NCBI RefSeq assembly: GCF_014197535.1
Contig: NZ_JACIFV010000006.1
Location: 222,213-286,212, forward strand
Length of the DNA stretch: 64,000 bases
Reading direction: 5' to 3'
DNA from: Rhizobium aethiopicum
GTDB taxonomy: Bacteria; Pseudomonadota; Alphaproteobacteria; Rhizobiales; Rhizobiaceae
Shown: positions 23,853 through 33,376 of the stretch, one piece after another
How the letters are laid out: each line of letters opens with the position of its first letter
How positions within the stretch are numbered: position 1 is the first letter of the stretch
Position numbers and translations under genes: made by a program
Notes under the pieces: generated by a model
Seen by the model: the letters and a program-made list of their open reading frames with translations, nothing else
What the model was told of the DNA's origin: nothing
Databases searched by the model: none

Positions 23853-25316
23853 ATGTTCTATCTCCTGTCGACCTACTGGCCGCATATCCTCTTTGTCGTT
23901 TCGATCGCCATGGGAGCCGCAGCGGCGATCCATGCCGCCATGACCAAGGAGGAGGTGCGCGCGGCGATCGGCTGGGTCGGCGTCATCATCCTCTCGCCTG
24001 TTGTCGGTGCGCTGCTTTATGCGATTGCCGGCATCAATCGCATCCGCCGCAAATCGCTGAGCATTCGTCGCGACGCCCTGCTGCTCGCGCCCGGGACCGA
24101 CGAGCTCGAGACGTTCGACGCCGACGCCGAGACCGTGATCAGCCAGTTCGGCCGCCGCTTTGCGGCGCTGCAGACGCTTGGCGACCGCGTGACACGCAAC
24201 CCGCTGACCTCAGGCAATACAATCGACATGCTGGAGACCGGCGACGAGGCCTATGCCGCGATGAAATCCGCCATCGATGAAGCGGAGCGCAGCATCCTGC
24301 TCGAAACCTACATCTTCGACCGTGATGTCATCGGCCTGCGCATCGCCGATGCACTGATTGCCGCGGTGAAGCGGGGCGTGGCGGTCCGGGTGCTGATCGA
24401 CGCCGTCGGCGCGCGTTATTCGGTGCCGAGCATTCTCGGCCATCTCAAGGAGGGCGGCGTCACCGTCGCCGTGTTCAACGGCAATGTCATCATGGGTTTG
24501 CGGCTGCCCTATGCCAATCTGCGCACCCACCGCAAGATCCTGATCGTCGACGGACGCATTGCGCTGACAGGCGGCATGAATATCAGGGCGGGTTTCAGCG
24601 AGGAGGCGACGGGCGAGACCTTTGCCCGTGATACGCATTTCAGCGTCACTGGCCCGGTCGTCGCCGATCTCTTCGATCTTGCCGCCGAAGACTGGCGGTT
24701 CACCACCGACGAACTGTTGAACGACGAGGCCTGGCGCATCGAACCGCCGCAGCGCAGCCCCGGCGACCCCATCCTGATGCGCATCGTCGCCTCAGGGCCG
24801 GACCGCAGCCTCGAAACCAACCATAAGATGCTGATGGGCGCCTTTTCCGTTGCGCGTCAATCGATCCGCATCATGTCGCCCTATTTCCTGCCGGACCGCG
24901 AACTCATCAGCGCTCTGGTGACGGCGGCGCGGCGCGGCGTTGAAGTCGATATCGTCGTGCCGGCTCTCAACAATCTCATGCTGGTCGACCGGGCGATGAC
25001 GGCGCAGTTCGATCAGATTCTCAAAAATTATTGCCGCATCTGGCGCTCGACCGGCAGCTTCAGCCATTCGAAGCTTTTGACGATCGACGGCACCTGGGCC
25101 TATGTCGGCTCCTCCAACCTCGATCCACGTTCGCTCAGGCTGAATTTCGAGGTCGACCTCGAAGTGCTGAATGAGGGCTTTGCCGCCGAGATCGACGAGC
25201 ATATCGAAGAAATCCTGAAATCGGCAACGCTGGTGACGCTGGACGGCTTACGCGCGCGGCCCTTCCCGGTGCGGCTGATCGAGAAGGTGCTGTGGCTTGG
25301 TTCGCCCTATCTCTGA
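23853..25316 (+). CDS. Cardiolipin synthase-type phospholipase D family enzyme
   Basis: A 487-residue protein with two N-terminal transmembrane helices (MFYLLSTYWPHILFVVSIAM, GWVGVIILSPVVGALLYAIA) and two PLD catalytic motifs, HRKILIVDGRIALTGGMN and HSKLLTIDGTWAYVGSSNLD. This is the bacterial ClsA layout: condensation of two phosphatidylglycerols to cardiolipin at the inner membrane. The ATG at 23853 is preferred over an upstream TTG at 23817, although both lack a clear Shine-Dalgarno. An EEP-family gene follows on the same strand after 83 bases. Confidence 0.88.
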   Translation: MFYLLSTYWPHILFVVSIAMGAAAAIHAAMTKEEVRAAIGWVGVIILSPVVGALLYAIAGINRIRRKSLSIRRDALLLAPGTDELETFDADAETVISQFGRRFAALQTLGDRVTRNPLTSGNTIDMLETGDEAYAAMKSAIDEAERSILLETYIFDRDVIGLRIADALIAAVKRGVAVRVLIDAVGARYSVPSILGHLKEGGVTVAVFNGNVIMGLRLPYANLRTHRKILIVDGRIALTGGMNIRAGFSEEATGETFARDTHFSVTGPVVADLFDLAAEDWRFTTDELLNDEAWRIEPPQRSPGDPILMRIVASGPDRSLETNHKMLMGAFSVARQSIRIMSPYFLPDRELISALVTAARRGVEVDIVVPALNNLMLVDRAMTAQFDQILKNYCRIWRSTGSFSHSKLLTIDGTWAYVGSSNLDPRSLRLNFEVDLEVLNEGFAAEIDEHIEEILKSATLVTLDGLRARPFPVRLIEKVLWLGSPYL

Positions 25317-25399
25317 CGGATTTTTTGCATTCCGACATGGCAAGTTCCGCGCGGCCGCCTATACTGCGGATGGAGTAGCTTCTTTGATCAACGGAACAA

Positions 25400-26227
25400 G
25401 TGCGCTTCGCGATGCACGCCAGGAAAGACAGTCTTCCCGCCAGCATTCTCGCCTCGATCAGGAGCAGGAAAAAGCGGCTCGACGCGGCGCATATGGAGGC
25501 AAGGCCGCGTAGCGCCGGAACGTTGATCGCTTCCTACAATGTCCACAAATGTGTTGGTACCGACCGCCGCTTCGATCCGGAGCGGACCAGCCGGGTGATC
25601 CATGAAATCGGCGCCGACGTGATCGCGCTGCAGGAGGCCGACACACGTTTCGGCGAGCGCACGGGCATACTCGATCTCGGCCGGCTGGAGCGGGAGACGG
25701 GGCTGATCCCTGTGCCGGTCGAAGGCATGGCGAAGGCGCATGGCTGGCACGGCAATGTCGTGCTGTTCAAGAAGGGGCTGGTGCATGATGTGCACCAGGT
25801 GAAACTGCCGGGGCTGGAGCCGCGCGGCGCCCTCGTCGTCGAAATCGAGCTGGAAGAGGGCGGCGCGCTGCGCATCATCGCCGCGCATTTCGGCCTGTTG
25901 CGCCACAGCAGAGCCCAGCAGGCCCGGACCCTCGTCGAACTGATCAACGACAGGCACGAGATGCCGACCATCCTGCTCGGCGACCTCAACGAATGGCGGC
26001 TCGGCGACCGCTCGTCGCTCAACACCTTCCAATCCGCCTTCGGCGAGCTGCCGCCCGCCGTGCCGAGTTTTCCCGCCGGCCTGCCGCTGCTGGCGCTCGA
26101 CCGCATCATCGCCAACCGCAAGGGCATCATCTCCGAGGTGGAGGCGCATGATACACCGCTCGCCCGCATCGCCTCGGACCACCTGCCGATCAAGGCGCTT
26201 GTCGACCTGAAACCGGTGGCCGGTTGA
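25400..26227 (+). CDS. Endonuclease/exonuclease/phosphatase (EEP) family hydrolase
   Basis: A 275-residue member of the EEP superfamily (Mg-dependent phosphodiesterases). Motifs visible are TLIASYNVHKCVG (Asn), DVIALQEAD (Glu), IIAAHFGLL, TILLGDLNEW (Asp-Asn) and the closing SDHLPI (Asp-His). The substrate could be nucleic acid or a lipid headgroup; the position after a PLD-type synthase makes a lipid role thinkable but unproven. GTG at 25400 is used; ATG codons at 25412 or 25493 are possible. Confidence 0.85.
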   Translation: MRFAMHARKDSLPASILASIRSRKKRLDAAHMEARPRSAGTLIASYNVHKCVGTDRRFDPERTSRVIHEIGADVIALQEADTRFGERTGILDLGRLERETGLIPVPVEGMAKAHGWHGNVVLFKKGLVHDVHQVKLPGLEPRGALVVEIELEEGGALRIIAAHFGLLRHSRAQQARTLVELINDRHEMPTILLGDLNEWRLGDRSSLNTFQSAFGELPPAVPSFPAGLPLLALDRIIANRKGIISEVEAHDTPLARIASDHLPIKALVDLKPVAG

Positions 26228-26289
26228 ACCCAGTCGGGAGGGGCGCCTTCTGCGTTCAACCAGGGCCGGGTACCGCTCAACTTGAGCGG
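26222..26289. terminator. Nested inverted repeats between convergent genes
   Basis: GGTTGAAC (26222-26229) pairs with GTTCAACC (26254-26261). Just after it is the palindrome CCGCTCAA/TTGAGCGG (26273-26289) around one base. They span both stop codons of two convergent genes, a usual place for bidirectional termination, but there is no U-tract. Confidence 0.3.
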
Positions 26290-26849
26290 AACAGGCCGGC
26301 GAGACGGCGAAACGGCTGGACCCACAATTGCGTATCGATCATTTCAGGTGAGGAGGGCGGGAGCAGCCGGTCAAGGCGAGGCAGGAGAAACGCAGTCCAG
26401 TCGTCGAGATCGTTTTTGCCGAAGTAGGGCAGCCAGACATCGCAGGGGCCGTCCCATTGTCGTGGGTTTGCTCGAGCGATATCGCCGAGCTTGACCAAGA
26501 CGGGTTGGCCATTGTCTCCGACAACTTCAATCTCCGGGTCGGGATCAGGCCTGGGAAGGCGCGCAATGATGTGTTCTTCCAAAGCCTTGCCGATTGCTCG
26601 ATCCGCCTCGTTGAGGCGAGGAAGTATTCTTGTGTTGCCGGCGGGGCCGGAGGTCTCCGTCAGGTTGATCGTGAACTTGGCGCCGATAAGGCTGTTCGAA
26701 GACTGGGATACTTGCAGCCAACAAACCCTTTCGCCCCGGGCAAAGCTGCACTTTCCCGGTTGCGATTTCCAGCCGAGCTCCTGAAGTCGCGGAGTCAGTA
26801 GCGACCGCATATGCCGGTGAAAGTCCTTGCTTTTCACATAGTCGCGCAT
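26277..26849 (-). CDS. Hypothetical protein, possibly DUF4304-like
   Basis: A 190-residue cytoplasmic protein. The N-terminal segment SKDFHRHMRSLLTPRLQELG followed by WKSQPGKCSFARGERVCWLQ and GAKFTINLTETSG resembles DUF4304-type proteins of unknown function; I hold this only loosely. There is no signal peptide or transmembrane segment. It stands alone, convergent with the EEP gene and 77 bases downstream of the acyltransferase stop. Confidence 0.6.
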   Translation of the reverse strand: MRDYVKSKDFHRHMRSLLTPRLQELGWKSQPGKCSFARGERVCWLQVSQSSNSLIGAKFTINLTETSGPAGNTRILPRLNEADRAIGKALEEHIIARLPRPDPDPEIEVVGDNGQPVLVKLGDIARANPRQWDGPCDVWLPYFGKNDLDDWTAFLLPRLDRLLPPSSPEMIDTQLWVQPFRRLAGLFRSS

Positions 26850-26926
26850 GCTTTGCAGCCTCGTGCTTTGGACGATAACCCCTTGGAGGGTCTTATGTCA
26901 TGCTCCCTCCCAGAAAGATCCCTCGC

Positions 26927-27994
26927 TCATGCGGTGAACTTGGCCTGCGCCGCCTTTTGGCGGCTGCCGGTCCGCCATTTCTGGATTGGTCGTTCGATGA
27001 ATTCCCAGCTCAAGGCGGAAAACGCGATTGTGGGGATCGCGACAACGATCAGTTGGATGATCCCCCCTTTCAGCTGATAATCGAATACCCGCCACAGAAT
27101 CTGCATCATCAGCCAAAGAATTGGCAAATGGTAGAGATAACAGCCGTAGCTGATGCGGCCGAGATAGGCCAACGGCCGGGTCCCAAGGATGCGGTCGACG
27201 ACCGGGTTTGTCCCTGATGCGGTCACGGCAATCAGGATCGCGATCGGCAGAAGTGGAAGAATTTGCAGAAGGAAAGCAACGACCAACGACTGGTGGTGGC
27301 TGTCTGTGTCAGCGAGCTGGAAGGCACACCACAGTGCCGCCGGCAGGATTGCACCAACCAGGTGGATTTTGGTCGGGCGTGCCAGCATGCCCGAAAAGAA
27401 GAAAGTCAAGGCTCCCACGCCCAGTGCGTCGAGTGAGAAGGGCGGCCACAAGACCGTGTTGTCGGTGAAATAGCCGGTGACATAGCAGCCGAGCCAGAAT
27501 GCCAGTGCAATGGCGATGGCGCCCGCGGCGGCCCGCGCCACCCATCTGTTTGCGCAGCTTAGCACGATGAGCGGCCATACGAGATAGAACTGCCATTCGA
27601 CGGACAGGGTCCAGGTATGAGCAAGCACCCATGGGTTCCAATCCACTCCCATCGCGAACCAGATGTTTGACAGAAAGGCGAGATGATAAAAAAGCCCGTC
27701 CCGGATCGTGACGAGGCCGATAGCAACGAGCGCCAGGAGCATGGCGAAATAGGTCGGCAGGAGCCTGAGCGCTCTTCGCTCGTAGAAAGATCGCAGCGCC
27801 GCAAGGTGGCTCAATCTCTTGGCGTCGCGCAACGCGACCAGGTTGCCGGTAATCAGGAAGGCGCTCAAAACGAAGAAGGTTCGCACTGCCAGATCGCCGA
27901 GCAGGGAATTGCCATCGACGAAATGCGTATAGAACACGCCTAGAATGGCGATAGCCCTGATGCCATCAAGGCCTCTTATCCGATCTGCCGCCAT
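26927..27994 (-). CDS. Acyltransferase 3 family membrane protein (OafA/ExoZ-like)
   Basis: A 355-residue polytopic acyltransferase. The N-terminal signature RIRGLDGIRAIAILGVFYTH contains the conserved basic/His region of O-acyltransferases, LAHTWTLSVEWQFYLVWPLI is the usual second block, and about ten hydrophobic segments follow. Members O-acetylate exopolysaccharide or lipopolysaccharide at the inner membrane. The start is the ATG at 27994 (MAADRIRGLDG); an in-frame extension to 28072 looks non-coding. No polysaccharide gene lies beside it. Confidence 0.88.
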   Translation of the reverse strand: MAADRIRGLDGIRAIAILGVFYTHFVDGNSLLGDLAVRTFFVLSAFLITGNLVALRDAKRLSHLAALRSFYERRALRLLPTYFAMLLALVAIGLVTIRDGLFYHLAFLSNIWFAMGVDWNPWVLAHTWTLSVEWQFYLVWPLIVLSCANRWVARAAAGAIAIALAFWLGCYVTGYFTDNTVLWPPFSLDALGVGALTFFFSGMLARPTKIHLVGAILPAALWCAFQLADTDSHHQSLVVAFLLQILPLLPIAILIAVTASGTNPVVDRILGTRPLAYLGRISYGCYLYHLPILWLMMQILWRVFDYQLKGGIIQLIVVAIPTIAFSALSWEFIERPIQKWRTGSRQKAAQAKFTA

Positions 27995-28200
27995 CCGCTC
28001 TCGTTTCCTCCCACCCGCCACCCATATTCCGACAGAGCCTGGCGGGGCGCAAGGGAAGAAGTCGGGCTTCAAAGGCGGCCCGCCTCTTTCTGGAGAGGGA
28101 TTACTCCGACAACATCACTTGACGTCTCCCCATCTTTGGGAAATGCTAAGATGTCAGACCAATTTAAAGCCTGACTGCCTGATAGAAAAAATGGGGAACC

Positions 28201-28923
28201 ATGAAGGCAAATCGCAGCGACAGGCCGGTGATCCGGCCGCTTCCGGTCATGGACCGCGCGCGTCAGGTGACCGATGCGCTGGCGGATTATGTGGAGGAGG
28301 CGCGGTTGCAGGCGGGCGACCGGCTGCCGGCCGAGCGGGAGCTGATGTCGGCTCTTGCCGTCGGACGTTCGACCATTCGTGAGGCGATCCGGCATTTTCA
28401 GGCGCTCGGCGTCATCGAGACGCGCAAGGGTAGCGGCACCTATCTTTTGAAGCCGGTTTCCAGGGCAACGATCCATATGCCGCTGTCCTTCGACGCGGCG
28501 CATCTGCGCGATGCGCTGCTGCAGACGCTTGAGGTTCGCCGCGGCATCGAATGTGAGGCGGGCATGGTCGCCGCCCGGCGGCGCACGGCAAAGGACCTCG
28601 TCGTCATTGAGGAGAAGCTCAACGAGATGGAGCGGGTGCATCTGGAGAAGGGCACATCAGGGCCGGAGGATCTCGCCTTCCATCTCGCCGTCTACGACGC
28701 CACCCATAATCCGCTGTTTCGCCAGCTGCTCGAGCAGATGCGCGAGACCTTCGAGCGCTTCTGGGAGCATCCGTTCGACCGGCAGGACTTCGCCCGCCGG
28801 TCCTTTCCCTTTCACCGCACGCTTTTCGACGCGATTGCTGCCCAGGACCCGGAGGCGGCGCGCGCGGAGACATTGAAAATTCTCGATATCGTCGAGGAAG
28901 ACATCAAGGAAATGTCCAAATGA
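28201..28923 (+). CDS. GntR-family regulator, FadR subfamily
   Basis: A 240-residue regulator: N-terminal winged helix (LPAERELMSALAVGRSTIRE, AIRHFQALGVIETRKGSGTY) and an all-helical FCD effector domain with metal-binding-type residues (DLAFHLAVYDATHNPLFRQL, FPFHRTLFDAI). It overlaps the PLP enzyme gene by ATGA and heads a six-gene transcription unit with a sugar-type ABC transporter, so it is probably the local repressor. Confidence 0.92.
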   Translation: MKANRSDRPVIRPLPVMDRARQVTDALADYVEEARLQAGDRLPAERELMSALAVGRSTIREAIRHFQALGVIETRKGSGTYLLKPVSRATIHMPLSFDAAHLRDALLQTLEVRRGIECEAGMVAARRRTAKDLVVIEEKLNEMERVHLEKGTSGPEDLAFHLAVYDATHNPLFRQLLEQMRETFERFWEHPFDRQDFARRSFPFHRTLFDAIAAQDPEAARAETLKILDIVEEDIKEMSK

Positions 28924-30092
28924 GCAACGGCGCAGACCCGTTCGACCTTGCTTCCCTTATCACTGCCCACGACGACAGCAACTTCGCCGACGCCGTCGTG
29001 CCGCCGATCTTCCAGACGTCGCTTTTCACCTTTTCCGATTATGACGAGATGATCACCGTCTATCGCGGCGAGAAGGTGCGGCCGACCTATACGCGCGGGC
29101 TGAACCCGACGGTGCGCGCCTTCGAGGAAATGCTGGCCAAGCTCGAAGGCGCCGAGGACGCGCTGGGTTTTGCGAGCGGCATGGCGGCGATCTCGTCGGC
29201 GGTGCTGAGCTTCGTCGAGCCGGGCGACCGCATCGTCGCCGTCCGGCATGTCTATCCCGATGCCTTCCGCCTGTTCGGCACCATCCTGAAGCGGATGAAG
29301 ATCGAGGTGACCTATGTCGACGGCCGCGACGAGGAAGCGGTCGCGAGCGCGCTGCCCGGCGCCAAGCTCCTCTATCTGGAAAGCCCGACGAGCTGGGTGA
29401 TGGAGGCGCACGATGTCGGTGCGCTGGCCGCGCTCGCCAAGCGGCACGGCGTCGTCTCGATGATCGACAACAGCTGGGCGAGCCCGTTCTTCCAGCGGCC
29501 GCTGACGCTCGGCGTCGATCTCGTCATCCATTCGGCCTCGAAATATCTCGGCGGCCACAGCGATGTGGTGGCTGGCGTCGTCGCCGGCTCGAAGGAAATG
29601 ATCGCGCGCATCAAGGCCGAGGCCTATCCCTATCTCGGCGGCAAGCTTTCGCCGTTCGACGCCTGGCTGTTGATCCGCGGTCTGCGCACGCTGCCGCTGC
29701 GCATGAAAGCCCATGAGGCATCGGCACTTGAAATCGCCAGGCGCCTGCAGAAGCTCGAGGTGGTGGAGGCGGTCTGTCACCCAGGCCTCGCCAACCGCCT
29801 GCCCGCCGGGCTCAACGGCACCTCGGGCCTGTTCTCGTTCATCTTCCGCGATGGCGTCGATATCCGCGCCTTCGCCGACCATCTCAAGCTGTTCAAACTG
29901 GGTGTAAGCTGGGGTGGGCATGAAAGCCTGATCGTACCGGGCGAGGTGGTGCTGCAGCAGAAGGCACAGCCGAATTCCGCGCAAACCTTCGGCATCCATG
30001 CGCGATCCGTACGCCTCCATGTCGGCCTCGAAGGAACCGAGGCGCTGTGGAGGGACATTGAGGAGGCGCTCGCCGCCGCCTCACAATCCTGA
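28920..30092 (+). CDS. Cys/Met-metabolism PLP-dependent enzyme (gamma-synthase/gamma-lyase family)
   Basis: A 390-residue fold-type I enzyme. The PLP lysine is in HSASKYLGGHSDVVAG, the cofactor-binding Asp in VVSMIDNSWASPFFQ, and the N-terminal Tyr/Arg of the family in RPTYTRGLNPTVRAFE. It is of the cystathionine gamma-synthase / methionine gamma-lyase type, cleaving or forming C-S bonds. The reaction cannot be chosen from sequence alone. Coupling to GntR and to a MalEFGK-type importer is unusual and suggests the imported compound is a sulfur or amino-sugar conjugate. Confidence 0.9.
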   Translation: MSNGADPFDLASLITAHDDSNFADAVVPPIFQTSLFTFSDYDEMITVYRGEKVRPTYTRGLNPTVRAFEEMLAKLEGAEDALGFASGMAAISSAVLSFVEPGDRIVAVRHVYPDAFRLFGTILKRMKIEVTYVDGRDEEAVASALPGAKLLYLESPTSWVMEAHDVGALAALAKRHGVVSMIDNSWASPFFQRPLTLGVDLVIHSASKYLGGHSDVVAGVVAGSKEMIARIKAEAYPYLGGKLSPFDAWLLIRGLRTLPLRMKAHEASALEIARRLQKLEVVEAVCHPGLANRLPAGLNGTSGLFSFIFRDGVDIRAFADHLKLFKLGVSWGGHESLIVPGEVVLQQKAQPNSAQTFGIHARSVRLHVGLEGTEALWRDIEEALAAASQS

Positions 30093-30127
30093 AACCCGAG
30101 AGAAACCTAACAAGGGGGAACTGAGCC

Positions 30128-31387
30128 ATGAAAAAGCTAATAATCTCAACGCTCTTCGCTTCGATGATGGCGGGCACGGCCTTTGCCGACACCACGCTCA
30201 AGCTTGTCGAAGTCATCACCAGCCCGGAGCGCACCGAAACGCTGAAATCGATCGTCGGCAAGTTCGAAGCCGCCAATCCCGGCACCAAGGTCGACATCAT
30301 CTCGCTGCCCTGGAACGAAGCCTTCCAGAAGTTCGCGACCATGGTCTCGGCCGGCGACGTGCCCGACGTGATGGAGATGCCCGATACCTGGCTGTCGCTC
30401 TATGCCAATAACGGCATGCTCGAGAGCTTGGAGCCCTATCTTGCAAAGTGGGAGCACACCAAGGAGCTGACGCCGCGCGCGCTCGAGCTCGGCCGTGACG
30501 TCAAGAACACCGCCTATATGCTGCCCTACGGCTTCTATTTGAGGGCGATGTTCTACAACAAGAAACTGCTTTCGGAGGCCGGCGTCGCCGCGCCGCCGAA
30601 GACGCTGGACGAGTTCACCGCCGCCTCCGAAAAGGTCTCCAAGCTTCCCGGCAAATACGGCTACTGCATGCGCGGCGGACCGGGCGGCCTGAACGGCTGG
30701 ATGATCTTCGCCGCCACGATGGCAGGCGACAACACGTACTTCAAGGAAGACGGCACCTCGACGATGAACAGCCCCGGCTGGGCCAAGGGCATCGAATGGA
30801 TGGTCGATCTCTACAAGAAGGGCTATGCGCCGAAGGACAGCGTCAACTGGGGCTTCAACGAGGTCGTCGCTGGCTTCTATTCCGGCACCTGCGCCTTCCT
30901 CGACCAGGATCCGGATGCGCTGATCGCCATCGCCGAGCGCATGAAGAAGGAGGATTTCGGTGTCGCGCCGCTGCCGAAGGGGCCTGACGGCAAGTCCTTC
31001 CCGACCATCGGCTATGGCGGCTGGTCGATGTTTTCGACGAGCGCCAACAAGGATCTCTCCTGGAAGCTGATCGCCACCCTCGAAGGGCCGGAAGGCAATA
31101 TCGAGTGGAACAAGCGCATCGGCGCGCTGCCGGCCTATACGGCGGCCGAAAAGGATCCCTTCTATGCCGGCGATCAGTTCAAGGGCTGGTTCGAGGAACT
31201 GGCGGACCCGAACACGGTGCCGACCGTCATGCCGACCTATCTGGAAGAGTTCGCCTTCTTCAAGGATTCGCTGGCGATCAAGACCTCACAGCAGGCCTTG
31301 CTCGGCGACATTTCGGCGAAGGATCTGGCGGATCAGTGGGCGGATTATCTGACCAAGGCGCAGCAGAAGTTTCTGAGCAAGAAATAA
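30128..31387 (+). CDS. Sugar-type ABC transporter substrate-binding protein
   Basis: A 419-residue periplasmic binding protein of the SBP_bac_1 (MalE/UgpB) group with signal peptide MKKLIISTLFASMMAGTAFA. Typical segments are SAGDVPDVMEMPDTWLSLYA and FGVAPLPKGPDGKSFPTIGY. AAGGGGG is a good Shine-Dalgarno before the ATG. The ligand is unknown. The next gene is 212 bases away, across a mosaic repeat. Confidence 0.92.
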   Translation: MKKLIISTLFASMMAGTAFADTTLKLVEVITSPERTETLKSIVGKFEAANPGTKVDIISLPWNEAFQKFATMVSAGDVPDVMEMPDTWLSLYANNGMLESLEPYLAKWEHTKELTPRALELGRDVKNTAYMLPYGFYLRAMFYNKKLLSEAGVAAPPKTLDEFTAASEKVSKLPGKYGYCMRGGPGGLNGWMIFAATMAGDNTYFKEDGTSTMNSPGWAKGIEWMVDLYKKGYAPKDSVNWGFNEVVAGFYSGTCAFLDQDPDALIAIAERMKKEDFGVAPLPKGPDGKSFPTIGYGGWSMFSTSANKDLSWKLIATLEGPEGNIEWNKRIGALPAYTAAEKDPFYAGDQFKGWFEELADPNTVPTVMPTYLEEFAFFKDSLAIKTSQQALLGDISAKDLADQWADYLTKAQQKFLSKK

Positions 31388-31411
31388 AGATAGAGGGCTT
31401 TGAGATTGAAT

Positions 31412-31527
31412 CCCCCTCATCCGCCTGCCGGCACCTTCTCCCCGCTGGGGAGAAGAGACTCGTGGCGGCGCCTCATATCCCTTCTCCCCAGCGGGGAGAA
31501 GGTGGCCCGAAGGGTCGGATGAGGGGG
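31412..31527. repeat. Rhizobial intergenic mosaic element (RIME-type)
   Basis: Outer inverted repeat CCCCCTCATCCG (31412-31423) and CGGATGAGGGGG (31516-31527). Inside are two opposed palindromes TTCTCCCCGCTGGGGAGAAG (31436-31455) and its mate (31481-31500). This matches the well-known repeat unit of rhizobial intergenic regions. It lies between the binding-protein gene and the first permease gene of one operon, so it will form strong RNA hairpins in the transcript and may set the expression ratio. Confidence 0.85.
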
Positions 31528-31599
31528 CTCAGGCCTCTCACTTCAGAAGCATCACCCGCGTAAGGCCGCACCGGGTAAGACAATGGAAACCGCAATCCG

Positions 31600-32535
31600 A
31601 TGACCATTTCCGCCGATATGCTCGACATGCGACGCGACCGCAGGCCGTGGCTGCGTCGGCTTGCCGATACTTCGGAGCCCTATCTCTACAGCGCGCCGTC
31701 GCTGATCCTGATCATCGCTGTCATGCTGGTGCCGCTGACGCTCGGGCTGTCCTATGCCTTCCGCGATATCCAGCTGCTCAATCCCTTTTCCGGCGGCTTC
31801 ATCGGGCTCGAGCATTTCCGCGAGTTGTCGAGCGACGCGGCCTTTTACGGCGCGCTGAGGAACACGCTGTGGTGGACCGGCGCCTCCGTCGTCTTGCAAT
31901 TCATCTTCGGCCTCATTCTGGCGTTGCTGCTCGACAAGCCGTTCCCGGGCCGGGCGATCGCACAGGCGCTGGTTTTCCTGCCCTGGGCGGTGCCGTCCTT
32001 TCTCGCCGGTCTCAACTGGGCCTGGCTGTTCAATCCGGTCATCGGGCCGATCCCGCACTGGCTCTTCGCGCTCGGGCTGATGCATGAGCCGGGCAATATC
32101 CTCTCCGATCCCGATCATGCGATGTGGGGGCCGATCGTCGCCAATGTCTGGTGGGGCATTCCCTTCTTTGCCATCACGCTGCTTGCCGCCCTGCAGGCGA
32201 TCCCGCGCGATCTTTACGAAGCCGCCTCGATCGATGGCGCTGGCTGGTTCCAGCGCTTCCGCTCGATCACCCTGCCGTTTCTGGCGCCGACGATCGCCAT
32301 CACTGTGCTCTTGCGTACCGTCTGGATTTCCAATTTCGCCGATCTCATCGTCGTCATGACCAATGGGGGGCCGGCCGACCGCACGCAGATCGTCGCGAGC
32401 TATATCTTCACCACGGCGTTCAAGCGGCTCGATTTCGGTTATGCCTCGGCGATCGCGCTGGTGCTGCTCGCGCTGCTGCTGGCCTATTCGATGCTGATCA
32501 TCCTGCTGCGGCAGACGCTGCTGAACAAGGATTGA
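31600..32535 (+). CDS. Sugar-type ABC transporter permease (MalF/UgpA-like)
   Basis: A 311-residue inner-membrane permease with six hydrophobic segments and the EAA loop QAIPRDLYEAASIDGAGWFQ then RFRSITLPFL. The start at 31600 has no clear Shine-Dalgarno. The second permease starts 4 bases after its stop. Confidence 0.92.
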   Translation: MTISADMLDMRRDRRPWLRRLADTSEPYLYSAPSLILIIAVMLVPLTLGLSYAFRDIQLLNPFSGGFIGLEHFRELSSDAAFYGALRNTLWWTGASVVLQFIFGLILALLLDKPFPGRAIAQALVFLPWAVPSFLAGLNWAWLFNPVIGPIPHWLFALGLMHEPGNILSDPDHAMWGPIVANVWWGIPFFAITLLAALQAIPRDLYEAASIDGAGWFQRFRSITLPFLAPTIAITVLLRTVWISNFADLIVVMTNGGPADRTQIVASYIFTTAFKRLDFGYASAIALVLLALLLAYSMLIILLRQTLLNKD

Positions 32536-32539
32536 GCCG

Positions 32540-33370
32540 ATGAGACGATCAATCCTTCCCACCATTGCGCATCGCCTGGCGATCCTCTGCTACATCGCCT
32601 TTGCGCTCTTCCCGCTGTTCTGGCTGCTCAAGGTCTCGGTGACGCCGAACGACCTGCTCTACACCGAAGGCGTGCGCATGTGGCCGTCGCGCACCAGCTG
32701 GGATCATTATGCCTTCGTGCTGCAGCACAGCGCCTTCCCGACTTTCTTCAAGAACAGCCTGATCGTTTCGGCTTCGACCGCGGTGACGGTGACGGTCTGC
32801 GCCTCGCTTTCCGGCTACGCCCTGTCGCGCTTCAATTTCCGGGCGAAATACTGGATCGTCGCGCTGATGCTGCTGACCCAGATGTTTCCGCTCGTCATGC
32901 TGGTGGCGCCGATCTTCAAGATCCTGTCGCCCCTGCATCTGACCAACAGCCTGACCGGCCTGGTCATCGTCTACACCGCCTTCAACGTACCCTTCGCCAC
33001 CTTCCTGATGCAGTCCTTCTTCGACGGCATTCCCAAGGATCTCGAAGAGGCGGCAATGATCGACGGGGCGACGCAATTCACCGCGTTTCGCCAGATCATC
33101 CTGCCGCTGACGCTGCCCGGTATCGCCGCGACGCTCGGCTTCGTCTTCACCGCCGCCTGGAGCGAACTGCTGTTTGCGCTGATGCTGATCAACGGCAATG
33201 ACGCCGCGACCTTCCCTGTCGGACTTCTCACCTTCGTTTCGAAATTCTCGGTGGATTTCGGGCAGATGATGGCGGCGGGCGTCATGGCGCTTATTCCGGC
33301 CGGCCTCTTCTTCCTTCTCATCCAGCGTTATCTCGTCCAGGGCCTGACGGCCGGTGCGGTCAAGGGTTAA
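32540..33370 (+). CDS. Sugar-type ABC transporter permease (MalG/UgpE-like)
   Basis: A 276-residue permease with six hydrophobic segments and the EAA loop DGIPKDLEEAAMIDGATQFT then AFRQIILPL. It starts 4 bases after the partner permease and is followed after 6 bases by the ATPase gene. Together these form one importer with the binding protein of the same operon. Confidence 0.92.
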   Translation: MRRSILPTIAHRLAILCYIAFALFPLFWLLKVSVTPNDLLYTEGVRMWPSRTSWDHYAFVLQHSAFPTFFKNSLIVSASTAVTVTVCASLSGYALSRFNFRAKYWIVALMLLTQMFPLVMLVAPIFKILSPLHLTNSLTGLVIVYTAFNVPFATFLMQSFFDGIPKDLEEAAMIDGATQFTAFRQIILPLTLPGIAATLGFVFTAAWSELLFALMLINGNDAATFPVGLLTFVSKFSVDFGQMMAAGVMALIPAGLFFLLIQRYLVQGLTAGAVKG

Positions 33371-33376
33371 ACAACA

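Noticed and set aside
28117..28160. Sigma-70-like promoter (TTGACG) before GntR
   Set aside because: No -10 box at 16-18 bases; the nearest TAAGAT is 22 bases away.
28812..30020. Long minus-strand open frame (402 codons)
   Set aside because: Antisense to the Cys/Met-type PLP gene, which has clear catalytic motifs; no domain on the opposite strand.
31552..32565. Minus-strand open frame antisense to the sugar permease
   Set aside because: The plus strand has clear transmembrane helices and an EAA loop; the minus frame is low-complexity charged sequence.
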